64,000 nucleotides of DNA from positions 248,153,882 through 248,217,881 of the forward strand of contig CM041782.1 in the NCBI GenBank assembly GCA_023374045.1. Direction: 5' to 3'. Of this stretch, positions 13,347 through 25,861 are shown one piece after another. The translations under genes were made by a program, and so were the position numbers. The DNA is from Limonium bicolor (Eukaryota > Streptophyta > Magnoliopsida > Caryophyllales > Plumbaginaceae). The notes below the pieces were generated by a model. That model saw nothing but the letters and a program-made list of their open reading frames with translations, did not search any database and was not told where the DNA came from. The number at the start of each line of letters is the position of its first letter. Within the stretch, counting starts at the first letter, position 1.

Positions 13347-15298
13347 TGTAACGACCCCAAAACCGGCCTAGGAGTTAGGGCCGTTACACGCCGCGAGTCT
13401 ACTACCTAACGTCGCAAGGCTCTAAGCAAAACAATCCCCAAACCGAATAACGAACTTGCATAAATACCGAAAGAGTTTACAAGGTCTAAATACTTATAGG
13501 TCAAATACAATGAAAGGCCCGAAGGCTACACAAGCTCTAAAGCGTCCAACGCGCAAAGCAAACAAAGTCTAAAGAAACATATAGTAAACGGAGCTCCAGA
13601 AGAGAACATGAAGAGAGGATCCCACGAGCTCAATCTGCAACAAAGTAAAGGGGTGAGCTAAACAGCCCAGCAAGCAGAAGACTTCCTCAAGGAAGCCCAC
13701 TCATAACAGAAGCAGGAGAATAATTTAAACAGAGAAGAAGGCGGAGTCATTATAAACAGACATAATGGAAACACAAAACAGAAGCGGAGTAGGACGTCAC
13801 TTCAAACCATAGTCGGACTTCCAGAAACAAATACGGAAGAGTGGGACACTAGAAACAAGCTAACACAACAGAAGGACTCACATAAGGTCCTATGGATCCG
13901 AAGATCCCACATCAGAAGCCGTAGAGACAGCTAACAGAACCGTCGGTCAATGATTTCCTAAGGGAGACCCTAAGGAATGTATTCAGAAGGAATTCCTGCG
14001 CAGCATGCTGCAGGACAGCCCAACCCGACTATACAAGGCTCAGAAGCAGAGTAACTAGGTCCCAAAACAAAAGCTCACAAAACAGCTCTTAAGTGCATGG
14101 AAATGCATATAAACAGCATAAGAAGCTTGTACACAAGTAGGGGAATCCAACCCCGCAAACGGAACTCAAAACAGAGAAGTTATGCCCAAAACAGTGGCTT
14201 GTCCGAACTTGCGTCCGACCTTGCAAGTTCGGACAGAGGCCGAGAATCAGAGGCCGCGAAAACGTCGAAGTCCGAACTTACGTCCGACCTTCGAAGTTCG
14301 GACGTAAGTCGAAAGTCAGAAACCAAAACCTTCATCGTGTCCGAACTTGCGTCCGACCTTGCAAGCTCGGACAGATGTCAAAACTCACACAAAAATTCGT
14401 CTCTCGCGTCGGGTCCGAACTTACAAGTTCGGACCGATGTTCGGACACTTCAAAATCTCAAAAATCAAAACGCGCCCGATGAACTGTCTGAACTTGCATG
14501 TTCGGACACAAGTTCGGACAGCGCAAAACTGTCGAATTCCAGATAGAACAGCCGCGCAAAAAATCACAAAAACCATCACAAACTCACCCAAAATCCGCAG
14601 AATTGTAAATCAGTACCCTCGGGGGTTTAGCCAAACGATTAACAACGCAAAACCGATGTGAAAAACACACAATCACAACATAATTACAGATCATAAACGC
14701 TAGAATAAAACAGTACCCGAGGGTGAGTAAACTACCCCGATTCCATCCCCCACTTACATGAATTCGAAGCGTTGATTCAGCCCAAACGTTATCAGCAACT
14801 CAACGAATAGAACGCAGCAGAGGAGACGCACCAAACCGCACTGGATTCGCAGAGAACAGCCCCCAAAATCAGAATGCAAAATCAGAAACTGATCCTTCCA
14901 AAACAGTAATAACCCTACCGAATTCACAAAATTCACCAACCTGAACACACAGAGGAGACCCGTACAGAAGCAGCAGCAGAAATCCGACAGAAACAGCAGC
15001 GATTCACACCAGAAGACAAGGTTCTCACCAAGGAAGAAGAAAGAGAAGAGGAACGCAAAAACTGTCGAGAGAAATAGAGCGGGCTTCAGATTTGATCGTG
15101 AGTTGTAATGCAAATAAAAGACTTATCCTTCCTTAATTAAGTCTTACCAAAATAAAAGAGAGGGGAATGACCTCTTTGCCCCCGTCTTTTTATTCAATGA
15201 CTCCGATGTCCCCTCAACTGAACAAGCACCACATAAATAAGCAATACATAAACCAAAATGTTATAAAATCTGAAAACGAAAAAATACGGAGTATTACA
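13347..15298. repeat. Solo LTR (1952 bp) in the integrase remnant of element 2
   Basis: The segment runs from TGTAACGACCCC to GTATTACA and is flanked by CAAAT on both sides (13342-13346 and 15299-15303). That is a perfect 5-bp target duplication with TG...CA ends, as expected for an LTR left by recombination between two LTRs. It carries about five near-palindromic units at roughly 70-bp spacing (14197-14525). The apparent 149-codon frame at 14097 is a by-product of these repeats. The family is not that of the other elements here. Orientation is taken from TG...CA on the plus strand but is not proven. Confidence 0.85.
14197..14525. repeat. Near-palindromic GTCCGAAC...GTTCGGAC units, about 70-bp period
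   Basis: About five units start near 14200, 14269, 14338, 14412 and 14486. The first three read GTCCGAACTT.CGTCCGACCTT followed by an inverted AAGTTCGGAC-like arm; the later two are shorter. They can fold as hairpins and are CpG-rich. Comparable units occur in the LTR of element 2 (19750-20025), in the insertion at 57424-59039 and, in weaker form, in the LTRs of element X. Confidence 0.8.
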
Positions 15299-15303
15299 CA
15301 AAT

Positions 15304-15720
15304 AATTAAGGACTATGAAGTGCGAAGAGCACAGATTGTTAAGCACAGACATTGGACATGTCTTAAAGTGTTAAGGATAAGACTGTAAAGCGTAATAAGC
15401 ACTAAACAGTAGTTTCAGATTAAGAATCATCCTCAGACCAAAGGTCAGATGGAAAGAACAATCTACACACTTGAGAAAACACTAAGAGTATGAACATAAG
15501 ATCTTCAAGGAAAATGGATAGACGAGTTACAACTCATTAAGGCCGTGTATATAAAAAGATAACACGTGTCCACTGAGAGACCAATATTCCAAAACTGTAA
15601 GGAGGCAGAAGGATATACGATACTATGAATGATTAGAAAGGCAATTAAGCCTAAGATTATTAGAGTCGCGCAGCTGAAGCTAGCAGACCACTACCTTTGA
15701 GATTAGACCAAACTAAGTTA
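15304..15720 (+). pseudogene. Element 2 integrase remnant, right of solo LTR
   Basis: At about 15424-15490 the translation reads NHPQTKGQMERTIYTLE, which is the integrase segment containing the catalytic Glu ([16 protein letters not shown] in element 4). It is followed near 15510 by GKWIDELQLIKAVY, matching GSWVERLHLVEFSY. This shows that element 2 once encoded a Ty3/gypsy integrase in this orientation and that the solo LTR landed inside it. Stops and frameshifts are frequent. Confidence 0.75.
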
Positions 15721-17030
15721 AGAAAATGGTATAAGTACCGTTAAGAATCCTCGATACAGAGACTAAGTCATTAGCATAGTTATGACCCTCTGATCGAATC
15801 ATAAGTGAGATAGATGACATGGAAGCTAGAATGCTTGGTAAGAATTAGACATCTTGAACTTATGTTCAAGCATGATATAATGTTGATTACGTGGGCGTAA
15901 TCCATTTTAAGGGGGTAGAGCAAAAACCGCTTAGCGTATGTTACATAAACTACGGTGTGCATAGCACAAAAGAATTTGAGAATATGTTTTACATAAACAT
16001 TTTGAGATAAATCATGGCTATTGCACACAGAAGATGTGAATACCATACATATTAAGTACCTATCTTGTTAACTCCGGGTGTGAGTACAAGTTAAGAGAAT
16101 TAAGGAAGAGGATTAAGGAGACTTAACAAATAAGGAATATATGAGGTATGAGTCGATATGAGACTATGTGTGAGATAAGAATAAGATAACACTATGGGAT
16201 ACTGTTTGATATGAATATAAGGGAAAAGATACTAATGCTATGAGATAAGATGGTGAGAATTGGTATGAGATGGTTATAGAACTTAGTAGGAATTTAAGTC
16301 TCGAGGTAATTACTAAGAGATGAATCGGGAATGTTTGATGGACTGAGTCCACACTTTGGAGATGTATTGATTATGATTAGAAAAACTAAAAAGATAGAAA
16401 ATTGGACATGAGTGAATTATTCGGATGTTTGAAAATGATGTGGGAGGTGGAACTTGATTTTCTAGGGATCAAGGGAAACCGAACAAAAATTGGGGTGGAA
16501 GGATAGTTCTACACCGATGCTGATCACATCAGGGTTGGATGATTCCTGAAACTCCCTACCAGTGGTTACAATTAAATCACGCTAAGGATAGAGGCATGAG
16601 GATAAAATGAAATTGGAGTTAATTGTATTTCTAATTAGATGAATTATTCCTCACATGACCTCGTAAAAAGGATTACCTTTTTACTGAGTCTCGCCCATGA
16701 AGTCGAGGACGCACGAGCCTTTGTCTTCGGACCGGTGACATGGGGAGAGCAGAGTTGTTTTGTATTCTGGCCCATGGTGATGAGGACGAACGAGCCATTG
16801 TCTACGGACCGGTGACATGGGAGAATACGTTGGAAATTATGTGAATGTTTTAATCATCAAAAGGAACAAAGGGAATTTGAGTGTTGTACATGCTTAAACA
16901 TGTTGTGTGATATTTGAGTATAAGCATATGGCGGATCTAATGATTCAATGAGTTTAAGTATACATAAGTATGATCTATATGATCTATGGAATGAGGTAAG
17001 ACATGTATTCTAATAAGATAAGATGCATGG
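15721..17030 (+). other. Element 2 3' non-coding interior
   Basis: No gene is recognisable. The only clear structure is a pair of similar segments at 16693-16747 and 16770-16823. Each starts with CCCATG, contains GAGGACG.ACGAGCC and CGGACCGGTGA, and closes with CATGGG, so each can fold on itself. The rest is A/G-rich filler. Confidence 0.55.
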
Positions 17031-17067
17031 GAACTTTGGGGACAAAGTTCTTTTAAGGGGGGTAGAT
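17031..17067 (+). promoter_or_regulatory. Element 2 pre-PPT hairpin and polypurine tract
   Basis: GAACTTTGGGGACAAAGTTC is a 20-base hairpin directly before TTTTAAGGGGGGTAGAT, the purine tract that abuts the 3' LTR. The same hairpin and tract stand in element 3 on the other strand (23347-23383). Confidence 0.8.
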
Positions 17068-19749
17068 TGAAATACCCCAAACCTAAGTATGCTAAGTAAA
17101 CATCAATTTATGATGTAGTAAGGCTAAAATATGCCTTAGAAAGATTGGTAGACAATTTAAACCAGGAAAGCACAAGAAAAATGCCTTGAGGGCAATTTGG
17201 GCAAAAACGTGCTCTAAGCTTGGAGTGACTTTGATTAGCACCCAAATACCATTATAAGACTTTAGTAATATGCTAATGGACATTTTAAATCAATTACCAA
17301 AGAAAACCAAGCTCAAAAACAAGCTTAAACACAAAATGTGCTTTAAGACTCCTTAAAGCACCTTTTTGAGAAATTGTCTTAGAAATGGGTTTTGAGTGGC
17401 TAAATGCCCATGATTACATCTTAGTCAACATGTGTGCTAATTATTATCACATTAGGAAGTCTAAGTCAATGGGAAACCAAAAATTTCATGAATATGTGCA
17501 CTAATTAGTGAATAGTGCCAAATAGTGACTAGTTTAAGTTTTACTCAACATAAGTCAATAAGTTGGTCAACAAAGACCATGACTAGCCTTATTTAATAAA
17601 GGGGCCGGTTTTTCTAAGGGTGGTGAGTCACCACAACATGTTAGCTAAGTTGGAAAAAGAGAGGGAAATAAAGTAAGGTAATTATTCACCTTTTTAGAAA
17701 AATATCTCATTTAGCTTACTTCCCTCCTCTTCTTTCTTCATTCTTCTTCTTTCATTGGTTTCTCTTCTTCTCTCTATTCCAAAACCGAGAGTGCTGCTCC
17801 TCCATGGTTCTCCATCTTCAATCGCTTACCAAATACATAATATTGCTCCAAATCAAAAACTAAAAACATATTATTCTTAGTTAGCTCAAGCTCTAGCTTT
17901 CTATCTTTACAAAATTGGAAAAGCTTCATTTTGGAGCCATGGGAAATCTCCATTGAAGGGTGAAAAATAAGCTTTGGAGGTTGCATAAGCTTCTCCATTC
18001 TCTCAAGGTAAAGAAAATGTAAGAAAAATCATGTTTCCATCACTTCCTCACCATGCCGAAAATTTGCCTCTTAAGATACTTTGTTTTTCACCTTGAACTA
18101 GCTTATTTTCATTCACCAAGGACTAGTGGAGGTCCCTCTTGATTCAGCCCAAGTCTACTTTGAGACTCCAAAGGTAATCATCCACTTTTATACCATAGAA
18201 CACATTTTTTAACCTAGGGTTTACTCCTTAAGGTTAGTGTATTATTTAGCACTCATGAGAGCCATTGTATATTGATTAGAACATTGGCAAGGAAAATTTA
18301 AATGGTGGCCGAGATTTCCAAGGAACAAGCCTAAGGAGAAAGTTGAGAGAAACAAGGTAAATTGCTTACCTAATGGTGGTTTAAGTTTTAAGGGATGGTA
18401 TTTAGATAAGTACCAATGTAGCTTTAAGCTACAATAGGTAATGGGTTATATAACCTAGGAAAGGAATTTAAACAAGCTTGTGAACTTGTGACTAAGGAGC
18501 CAATGGGAATGAGTTAGTAATAGTCTAAGATGGATTTTAAGAGTATTATAACTACTATGAGATTGATGGGTGTATTTGCAGGTTGAAAGCTTTATATGTG
18601 GGAAATTCAGTGTTTAAGTTTAAGTTATTTAAGGGCCTAAGAGCCATGTCATTTAAGAGCCTTAGTGCTATGCAATTTAAGAGATTGGCAATATTGAGTT
18701 TGTTGTGAATGAGTTGGTTTGGGTGATAAAATATGATGAGAAAGAACTTGATGTGAGTGAGATGGTTGATTGAGGAAAACAATGCATTTGGGCATGATAA
18801 TATACTAGAGAAGCTATGGCGAAATTTTGAGTAGAAAACAAAGTGTTTAAGTGGTAGTGGTGAGTTAAGATGCCCTAGGATTCACTTGGGATCATTAAAA
18901 GGAATTTGAGTGGAAATGAGTTAACTAAGGAGTTCTTGAGGATGAGAATGACCCAGAGTGTCTAGGAAGAATTAGAGGATTGGTGGGTGTATTGAACACA
19001 CCAAAGTCATGGTAAGAGGAATGGTAAGACTTGTGTGAAATTTGGGGAGAAGGTGTATAATGCTTTATGTGATTTAGGTATGAACTAGGGAATATATCAA
19101 TGAATGTTTTGGGAAGCTTGTGTAAGTAGTGATGATGCTAGTAGTGGAACAATAAGGTTTAGTTTAGATGGTAATGAGTGGACTTAGGTGATGGAGTGAA
19201 GATTGAAGGAGAAGGTTGTCGATTGTCGAGGAAATCGACTAGGAATGTATAAAGAGTAAGATCACGAGAATGGTGAGTAAATTGAGCAAAAGGGATGTAG
19301 GTGTCTAAGGAGGGTGTAGGATGATCAACGTAAAGAAGAGCAAGGTTAAGGTGCTAAGAGGATGGGAAGAAATGTTTAGGTATGTCCAAGAGTTTAGGAA
19401 TGATGAGTAACAAATGGATAAGAGATGAATTTGTGCATGGATACGCAAAAGGACTTGAGGAAGTTTTGGTAAATGAACTGAAGATGGAAAATGATGTTTA
19501 GGAAGTGCTCGAACTGTTAAGGAGGAACACTTGGGTTGGTTGAAGTTTTGGTAAGGTTACAAGTTGGAAATATAAGGAATAAGTCCTAAGTGTTAGGAGT
19601 TTTAAAAGGATGAGTGTGTTAAGAAGATCTTTGGAAATTGTTTTGGAGAGTTTGGTGGAAGTTATAAGGTGATTTTAAGTGCCTAAGTGGTATTAGGACA
19701 CATGGGGGAACTTGTGGAGAAGTTTGGAGTCAAATGGGAATTTAGAAAC

Positions 19750-20025
19750 AAGGTTCTAGAGCCGACCGACCTTAGGGACTGGACCTGCAAGGTCGGTCGA
19801 GCTCAGTTTACACTACCGGAAAGAGTTTTTGGAATCGACCGGACTTGGGGACCGGACTTACAAGTTCGGTCGGGCTTGTATTTTGTGTACGAATTGAGTC
19901 TCTGGAACCACCGAACTTCGGACCGACTTTGCAAGGTCGGTCGAGGTGAAATTTTCAAACGGTGAAATGTTCTGGAATGGACCGACCTTGGGTAAGGTCG
20001 GTCGGTAAGGTCGGTCGACCCTAAA
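19750..20025. repeat. Near-palindromic GGTCGGTC units in the LTR of element 2, about 72-bp period
   Basis: Four units near 19761, 19835, 19910 and 19978 contain pairs of CCGACC/CCGAAC-type and GGTCGGTC-type arms around a core such as CTTTGCAAGG or CTTACAAG. The layout and spacing resemble the cluster in the unrelated solo LTR at 14197-14525. Confidence 0.78.
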
Positions 20026-21310
20026 GATAAAAAAAAAGAAAGAAACCCTAAGGAATTTAATGGAATTAATGGTACCCCATTAAGAGGGCATTGATGATTA
20101 GAGGTATAAAGACCTAAGGGATTAAGTTAAGTATAAACTTAAAAGTTTAGGTTAAGTTGTAAGATTAACTTGTAAAACTTAAGAGGTGTTAGGTTGGGAT
20201 CACTATGGGTTAAGTAAGTTAAGTAAGTTGAATTAAGTTAAGTGATTAACAACCTAAAACTGAATCAATGTTTTAGGACTTGAGAGTTTGGACTCCGGAG
20301 GAGATTAAGCAATCGAAACGACCAACGGTGAACGGTACAGTTCTTCTTGTGACCTGCTTGCTAACGAGGTGTCTCTCGGCTTGTGTGCTATTTGTTTCTG
20401 TGTGCTCACTAAACAAGATAAAGCATGCAACCGGAACATTATGTTTATTGTATTGTTGTGTGATGTTTGAAAACTAACACAACTTACCGTGAGAAATTAC
20501 TAACCAACGTTTAGTAAGGAATTGAGTGAGACTAAGGAACGCTCCCTAATATTAGTTTGTTATAAACCGAAAGAGGTTAACCAACAAACATTGTCTTGAG
20601 ACTTCTACTAACTGGAACTTAAGGGGGGAGTGAGGAACCCGGGACTGACTCCGGTCATGCATGCTAAGGAATAGGGGGTCGGTATCTAAAGCAGATCCGA
20701 CTTCCGCTTAAGGACTTGTCTTCGGACTTGTTGCCTTGGGTCGGTTGCCGGCTCAGCTACATTGGACATACAGTCCAAGGTAGGAGGCATTAAGATGGTG
20801 CGGTAGGATCACCTAAGTCCTAAATTATAAGATAAGTTGTTTATTCAACCAATGGAGTTAATAGCTCATTGGCTAGGGTTGCTTTTGACCCGACAAAATA
20901 AACATTGAGGTAAGATGCAATCATTTCTATTTAAAGAGTGGTTTGTATCCTAAGATTAAGATAAGGTTTGAGATAAGTTGCAACCATTCCTTTTTAAAGG
21001 ATGGTTTGTATTATAAGACTGAGATAAGCTACTTCCATTCCTTTTTAAAGGATGGTTGTTTTCTAAGACTAAGATTGAGGTAAGATAATGGACTAAGATT
21101 AAGAGGAAACGTAACTTAAGGAGTGAAATAATTGACTCACTAATTAAGGGAACGCATTTAAGTCGTTCATTATGTTTGAACTTTGATTGTTCATATTTGG
21201 ATTGTTGTTACTGCACTTTCTATTATGTTGTGCATCTAATCAACCTCCATGCTATCGACAATTAGTCGTCGTAGCCACGTTAGCTTGGGGGGGCCATGAG
21301 AGGATCGTAC

Positions 21311-21338
21311 CAGCATTCGTGCTGACCCCCTTTGGGGG
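21311..21338 (+). promoter_or_regulatory. Tandem hairpin pair in distal LTR of element 2
   Basis: CAGCATTCGTGCTG is followed after one base by CCCCCTTTGGGGG. Both lie about 315-340 bases before the LTR end and just after GGATCGTAC. Counterparts stand in the LTRs of elements 3, 4 and 5 with altered but still complementary stems. Confidence 0.7.
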
Positions 21339-21653
21339 CTGTTTTTACTACACAGGTGAACGTGAGGAGGCGGCCGTCGCAAGAGTAAGAAGGGGTACAA
21401 GCGTTACGGGTTAAGTGTGGCCTATGAGTTGTGCATGTACACTCGTATGGCATTTTCAGTTAGTAAGATGAATAGGATGTGAGGGGATTGTAAGAAGGAT
21501 ATGTATTTGGTTAAGATTGGTATGTACTAATGTTCCGTATATTCTGTAGTCAGACCGTGGCAAGGTCCTGGAGTGTATTTGAATCCGCTGCAGAGTTGTA
21601 TATATGGTGATAAGTTTGTGATGACCACGATTGGATCGAGTTGGGGTGTTACA

Positions 21654-23346
21654 TCAACCCTTACAATTCCTAGTGCAACCTAGGTCTTTAAACATCATTT
21701 AAACATCTAAACTTTTTCATGTTTTCTACTCCAATTTTGACATAGTTTTGTTAGTATTTCCTTACACCCAAAACACAAGGTTTCTCACCTTTGCACACTC
21801 AAGAACACTTATTCACAAAAAATGTTCTTTACACACAACTAAGCCTTAAACTACACTACATCACAATATAGTGCATAATTTAAATTGCTTGGCACTTAGG
21901 CCCTTAAATTGCATAAACCATAAACACTGAATCTCCCACATTATATTTGCCTTTGACCTACAAATACATACAACAACAAATATGCCTTTAATAACCTCTT
22001 TGAGGATAGTTTCCTAGCTCATTTACCATTGGCTCCTTAAGTAGCTTATAGGTTAGTTGTTTTTACCTCTTTTCCTTCCAACTTCTTTCTTGTTTCCTTG
22101 GATTGAAAATAGTAAGGAACTTGATCACTTGTCAACCTTCTATCCATACACAAGTAAAGATAATGAGCATTAAGCTTCATGCTTATACTCATTAATAAAC
22201 CTTAGGTTATATAATGTCTTAAACACATAAATGAATGTTTTTACCTTAGAATTGAATAGGAATTAGATTAAGTAGCAGAGGAGGACTCCACCTAGCCCTT
22301 TGAATATTGGAATGAAGCTATGAAAGAGCAAAAGAAAACACCATGAAGATGTGATTTTCGGTCACACATAAAAACAAGAGGAAATGAAGTTTTTCTTTGG
22401 TTTTCCTTACCTTGAAGCAAAGAAGAACAATGAGATGTAAAAAGATGAGTTCAAGCTCCTTCCATTGTGATTCCTCTTGGCACCAAATGAAGGTTTTGGA
22501 GATTTGAAAAGACAAGATTGTAGAGCTTGACTAAACTAAGAGAATGGTGGTCTTGGAATTAATTTTGGTACATGGAGCTAGGAGATATAAGCAATGGAAG
22601 ATGGAGATGGTGTGTAAGCTGTAGCAATACCGCAATGGAGAAGGGAGGAGAGGATGAAGATGGTGGGAATCAAGAGGGAAGTGAAAAGTGAGGTGAGAGG
22701 TTACTTTGTTAAGATATTATAAGTAAAAGGTGAATAGTGAATTTACTCACTTTTTCCTTTCTTCTTTACTTAACTAGCTAAGTGTGGTGAGTCACACTTA
22801 AAAACCGGCCCCTTAGTCAAATGAGGTATTTTATGTTCTTTGTTGACCATTTAGTTGACTTACATTGACTAATGTCTTAAACTAGCACTATTTGGTCACT
22901 ATTCACAAATTAGTGCACATAATTGTGAAATTTTTGATTTCCCATTGATTTAGACTTCCTAATGTGATACTAAGTAGTACACATGTTGATTAAAGAGTAA
23001 TTATGGACATTTAGCCATTCAAAACCCATTTCTATGACAATTTTTCTAAAATGTGCTTTAAGACTCCTTAAAGCACATTTTGTGTTTTAACATGTTTTCA
23101 AGCTTGGTTTTCTTTGGTAATTGGTTTAGCATGTTCATTAACATGTAACTAAGGTCTTGGTAGGCTCTTAGAGTCTAAACCAAGGTTATCCCAAGCTTAG
23201 AGCACATTTTTGCCCTTATTGCCTTTATGGTATTTTATTGTGTTTACTTTGGTTTAAATTGTTCACTAATGTTTCTAAGGCACTTTTTAGCCTTGATAAA
23301 CCAGAATTTAATATTTAAACAGCAAATAAAGGTTTGGGGTATTTCA
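21654..23346 (-). repeat. Element 3 3' LTR, proximal (U3) part
   Basis: On the minus strand this starts TGAAATACCCCAAACC next to a polypurine tract and is cut at 21654 by element 2. The part at 22750-23346 is similar to the start of the LTR of element 2. No gene is seen. Confidence 0.88.
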
Positions 23347-23383
23347 GTCTACCCCCTTTAAAAGAACTTTGTCCCCAAAGTTC
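23347..23383 (-). promoter_or_regulatory. Element 3 polypurine tract and pre-PPT hairpin
   Basis: On the minus strand GAACTTTGGGGACAAAGTTC (23383-23364) precedes TTTTAAAGGGGGTAGAC and the LTR start. The region 23384-23628 holds no gene. Confidence 0.8.
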
Positions 23384-23628
23384 ACACTACACAATTTCAA
23401 TCTTACAACACAAGGATCAATTATAACAACAATACCTTCATTACAAACATTCTTTACATGATATTGGACTCAAGGTCCTGGTAACAAAACATCACTTAGA
23501 CTCTAAGGTCTATAACATAACAACAACAACATAGGCAATGTACTACAATACCTGCCGGACATACTTAACCAAAACGGCTCTACTCCCCTTAAAATTGCGG
23601 TACGCCCCGTACCCTATACATAGAAAAT

Positions 23629-25856
23629 CTAAGGAGTAAACAACAACGGGTACTTCGCCCTCATCTTATCTTGCAGCTCCCAAGTGGCCTCCTCAACGTC
23701 CTGGTTAGACCAGAGGACCTTCACCAGTCTTACAGACTTATGGCGAGTGTCTCGAGTCTTAGTGTCCAGAATCCGTACGGGAGTCTCCACTGATCGCATG
23801 GTCAGCTCTAACGTTAGCCTTTCAGGCTGAAGTACATGAGACGGATGAGACATATATTTCTTCAACTAGGACACATGAAATACATCATCATGCACCTTGC
23901 CCATCTCAGTAGGTAAATCTAGCCTGTAAGCTATCGGGCCTATCCGCTCCGTCACAACATAAGGCCCACATATTTCGGGCTCAACTTGCCTTTCTGGCCA
24001 AAACGAAACACTCCCTCACGGGGGAAACTCTCAGAAACACCTGGTCGCCCACAGCGAACTCCAAGTCATGTCGTCGCACATCTGCATACGATTTCTGCCT
24101 GTCCTGAGATGCCTTCATGTTAGCTCAGATCTGACGTACTTCTGCCTGTACTTGCTCCAGGTACTCTGGTCCTATAATGACCATCTCACTCACTTATCCT
24201 ATCAGCATAATGGCGTACGGCATGGTCTACCGTACAAAGCCTGGAAGGGAGACATCTTGATTGAAGCATGGTAACTGTTGTTGTAGCTAAACTCAATCAG
24301 ATGTAACTTATCAATCCAGCTGGTCTGAAAGTCAAGTGCACATGCACGTAACATATCCTCAAGTGTCTGGATGGTGCGCTCACTCTGACCATCTATCTGT
24401 GGGTGGAACGTTGTACTTAGCTTTAGCTCGGTACTAAGCGCTTCCCGTGTAGTTCTTCAGTACCTTGAGAGGAATCTGGTATCCCTATCAGACACGATAG
24501 TCTTTGGTACCCCATGGTGTCGTACTATCTCTCGGTCGAAGAGCTCCGCAAGCCTTTCCACTTTCCAAGTATCCTTCATCGGTATGAATCGAGCCACCTT
24601 GGTCAGTCGGTCAACAATGACCCAAATCATATTCAGACCTCCCCTTGTAGGCGGAAGCCCTACTACGAAGTCCATGGAGATATCATGAAACTTCCACTCA
24701 GGCACTGGCATTGGCTGTACCATACCACCAGGCAGTCGGTGCTCAAACTTAACCTTCTAACAAGTGAGACACCTCACTACATAATCACTAACATCCTTTT
24801 TCATACCAGTCCACCAAAAATAACGTTTCATGTCCTTGTAGATCTTTGAAGCTCCGGGGTGAATCGAAGTCGTAGAACAATGGGATTCACTCAGTATGCG
24901 CTCTTTCAGCTCAGCGCTACTCCTCAGAATACACAGTCGGCCATTCAGCCTAATCAGGCATCATCTTGGAGTCGGAAATCATACTTCTGACCCTCGAATG
25001 TGCCATCAATAAGCTTCTGCCTGAGTGTGTCAGCTACCACATTTGCCTTACCCTCTTTATACTGCAGGTTGATGTCCTAATCGTTTAGAAACTCGACCCA
25101 CCTTCTTTGTCTCATGTTCAACTCTTTCTGAGTGAACAAGTATTTCAAACTCTTGTGGTCAGAATAGATTGTCACGTTTACCCCATACAAATGATGTCAC
25201 CATATCTTCAAAGCGAAGACAATGGCACCCAATTCTAAGTCGTGGGTAGGGTAGTTCTCTTCATGCTTCTTCAGCTGTCGGGAGGCGTATGCTACGACCT
25301 TCCCGTGTTGCATCAATACACAACCCATACCTCTTTCAGATGCGTCACAGTAGACCTCAAAACCATCTGTACCGTCTGGTATAGTCAGGACTGGTGCAGA
25401 TGTCAGAGCATCCTTGAGACTTTGAAAAGAACTCTCACAGTCGACTGTCCACTCGAATGTTGCATCTTTCTTCATTAAGGAAGTCATCGGCTTCAAGACA
25501 CTGGAGAAGTCCTTCACAAACCTCTTGTAATATCCTGCCAGACTGAAGAAAGATCCGGATGTCGGTAACTGTCTTCGGCCTAGGCCAGGTGCGCACTACA
25601 TCTATCTTAGCCGGATCAACGGTGATCTCAGCCTTGGAAATAACATGACCAAGGAATGAAACTTGGTTCAACCAGAATTCACACTTAGAGAATTTGGCAT
25701 ACAACTGATTCTGTCTCAATGTCTGCAACACCCTTCTCAGGTGGCTTTCATGCTCACCCTTTGACTTCGAATACACAAGAATATCATCGATGAAGACTAC
25801 TACCGACTTGTCCAACTAATCACGGAACAAGCGGTTCATTAAATCCATAAACTTGG
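23629..25856 (-). pseudogene. pol: Element 3 pol, C-terminal part: RT, RNase H, integrase (broken)
   Basis: On the minus strand RT resumes at 25856 (PAKFMDL) and includes the catalytic FIDDILVYS (about 25800-25770) and FLGHVIS. RNase H follows at 25517-25197 with [11 protein letters not shown] and [14 protein letters not shown]. The integrase core at 24723-24457 shows [13 protein letters not shown] and [12 protein letters not shown]. The tail at 23865-23629 reads LVKVLWSNQDVEEATWE, a chromodomain-like segment ending in AKYPLLF. Stops and frameshifts separate these blocks. The N-terminal half of RT lies at 34988-35412 because element X is inserted between N-A-P and A-K-F of the RT. Confidence 0.88.
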
Positions 25857-25861
25857 CTGGT

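Larger units (their letters stand above)
8476..21653 (+). mobile_element. Element 2: Ty3/gypsy retrotransposon with 4.6-kb LTRs and eroded interior
   Basis: The 5' LTR remnant 8476-9835 matches 20293-21653 of the 3' LTR, with only a few percent difference by eye. A tRNA-iMet primer site and a polypurine tract bound the interior. The interior (9836-17067) has no open gag or pol; only integrase motifs can be recognised. The element is inserted in the 3' LTR of element 3, since the sequence after 21653 is the inverted LTR of element 3. It carries element 1 in its 5' LTR and a solo LTR in its integrase remnant. Similar LTRs around an unreadable interior suggest a non-autonomous family moved in trans. 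Confidence 0.9.
17068..21653 (+). repeat. Element 2 3' LTR (4586 bp)
   Basis: The LTR runs from TGAAATACCCCAAACC to GGTGTTACA. Its first few hundred bases are similar to the inverted LTR of element 3 at 22750-23346, so the two families are related. It holds the near-palindromic cluster at 19750-20025 and the hairpin pair at 21311-21338. No gene is seen in it. Confidence 0.92.

Noticed and set aside
14097..14546. A 149-codon open frame with repeated SELASDLASSD residues.
   Set aside because: It is created by the GTCCGAAC tandem units inside a solo LTR; another frame over the same repeats is also open, and there is no known domain.
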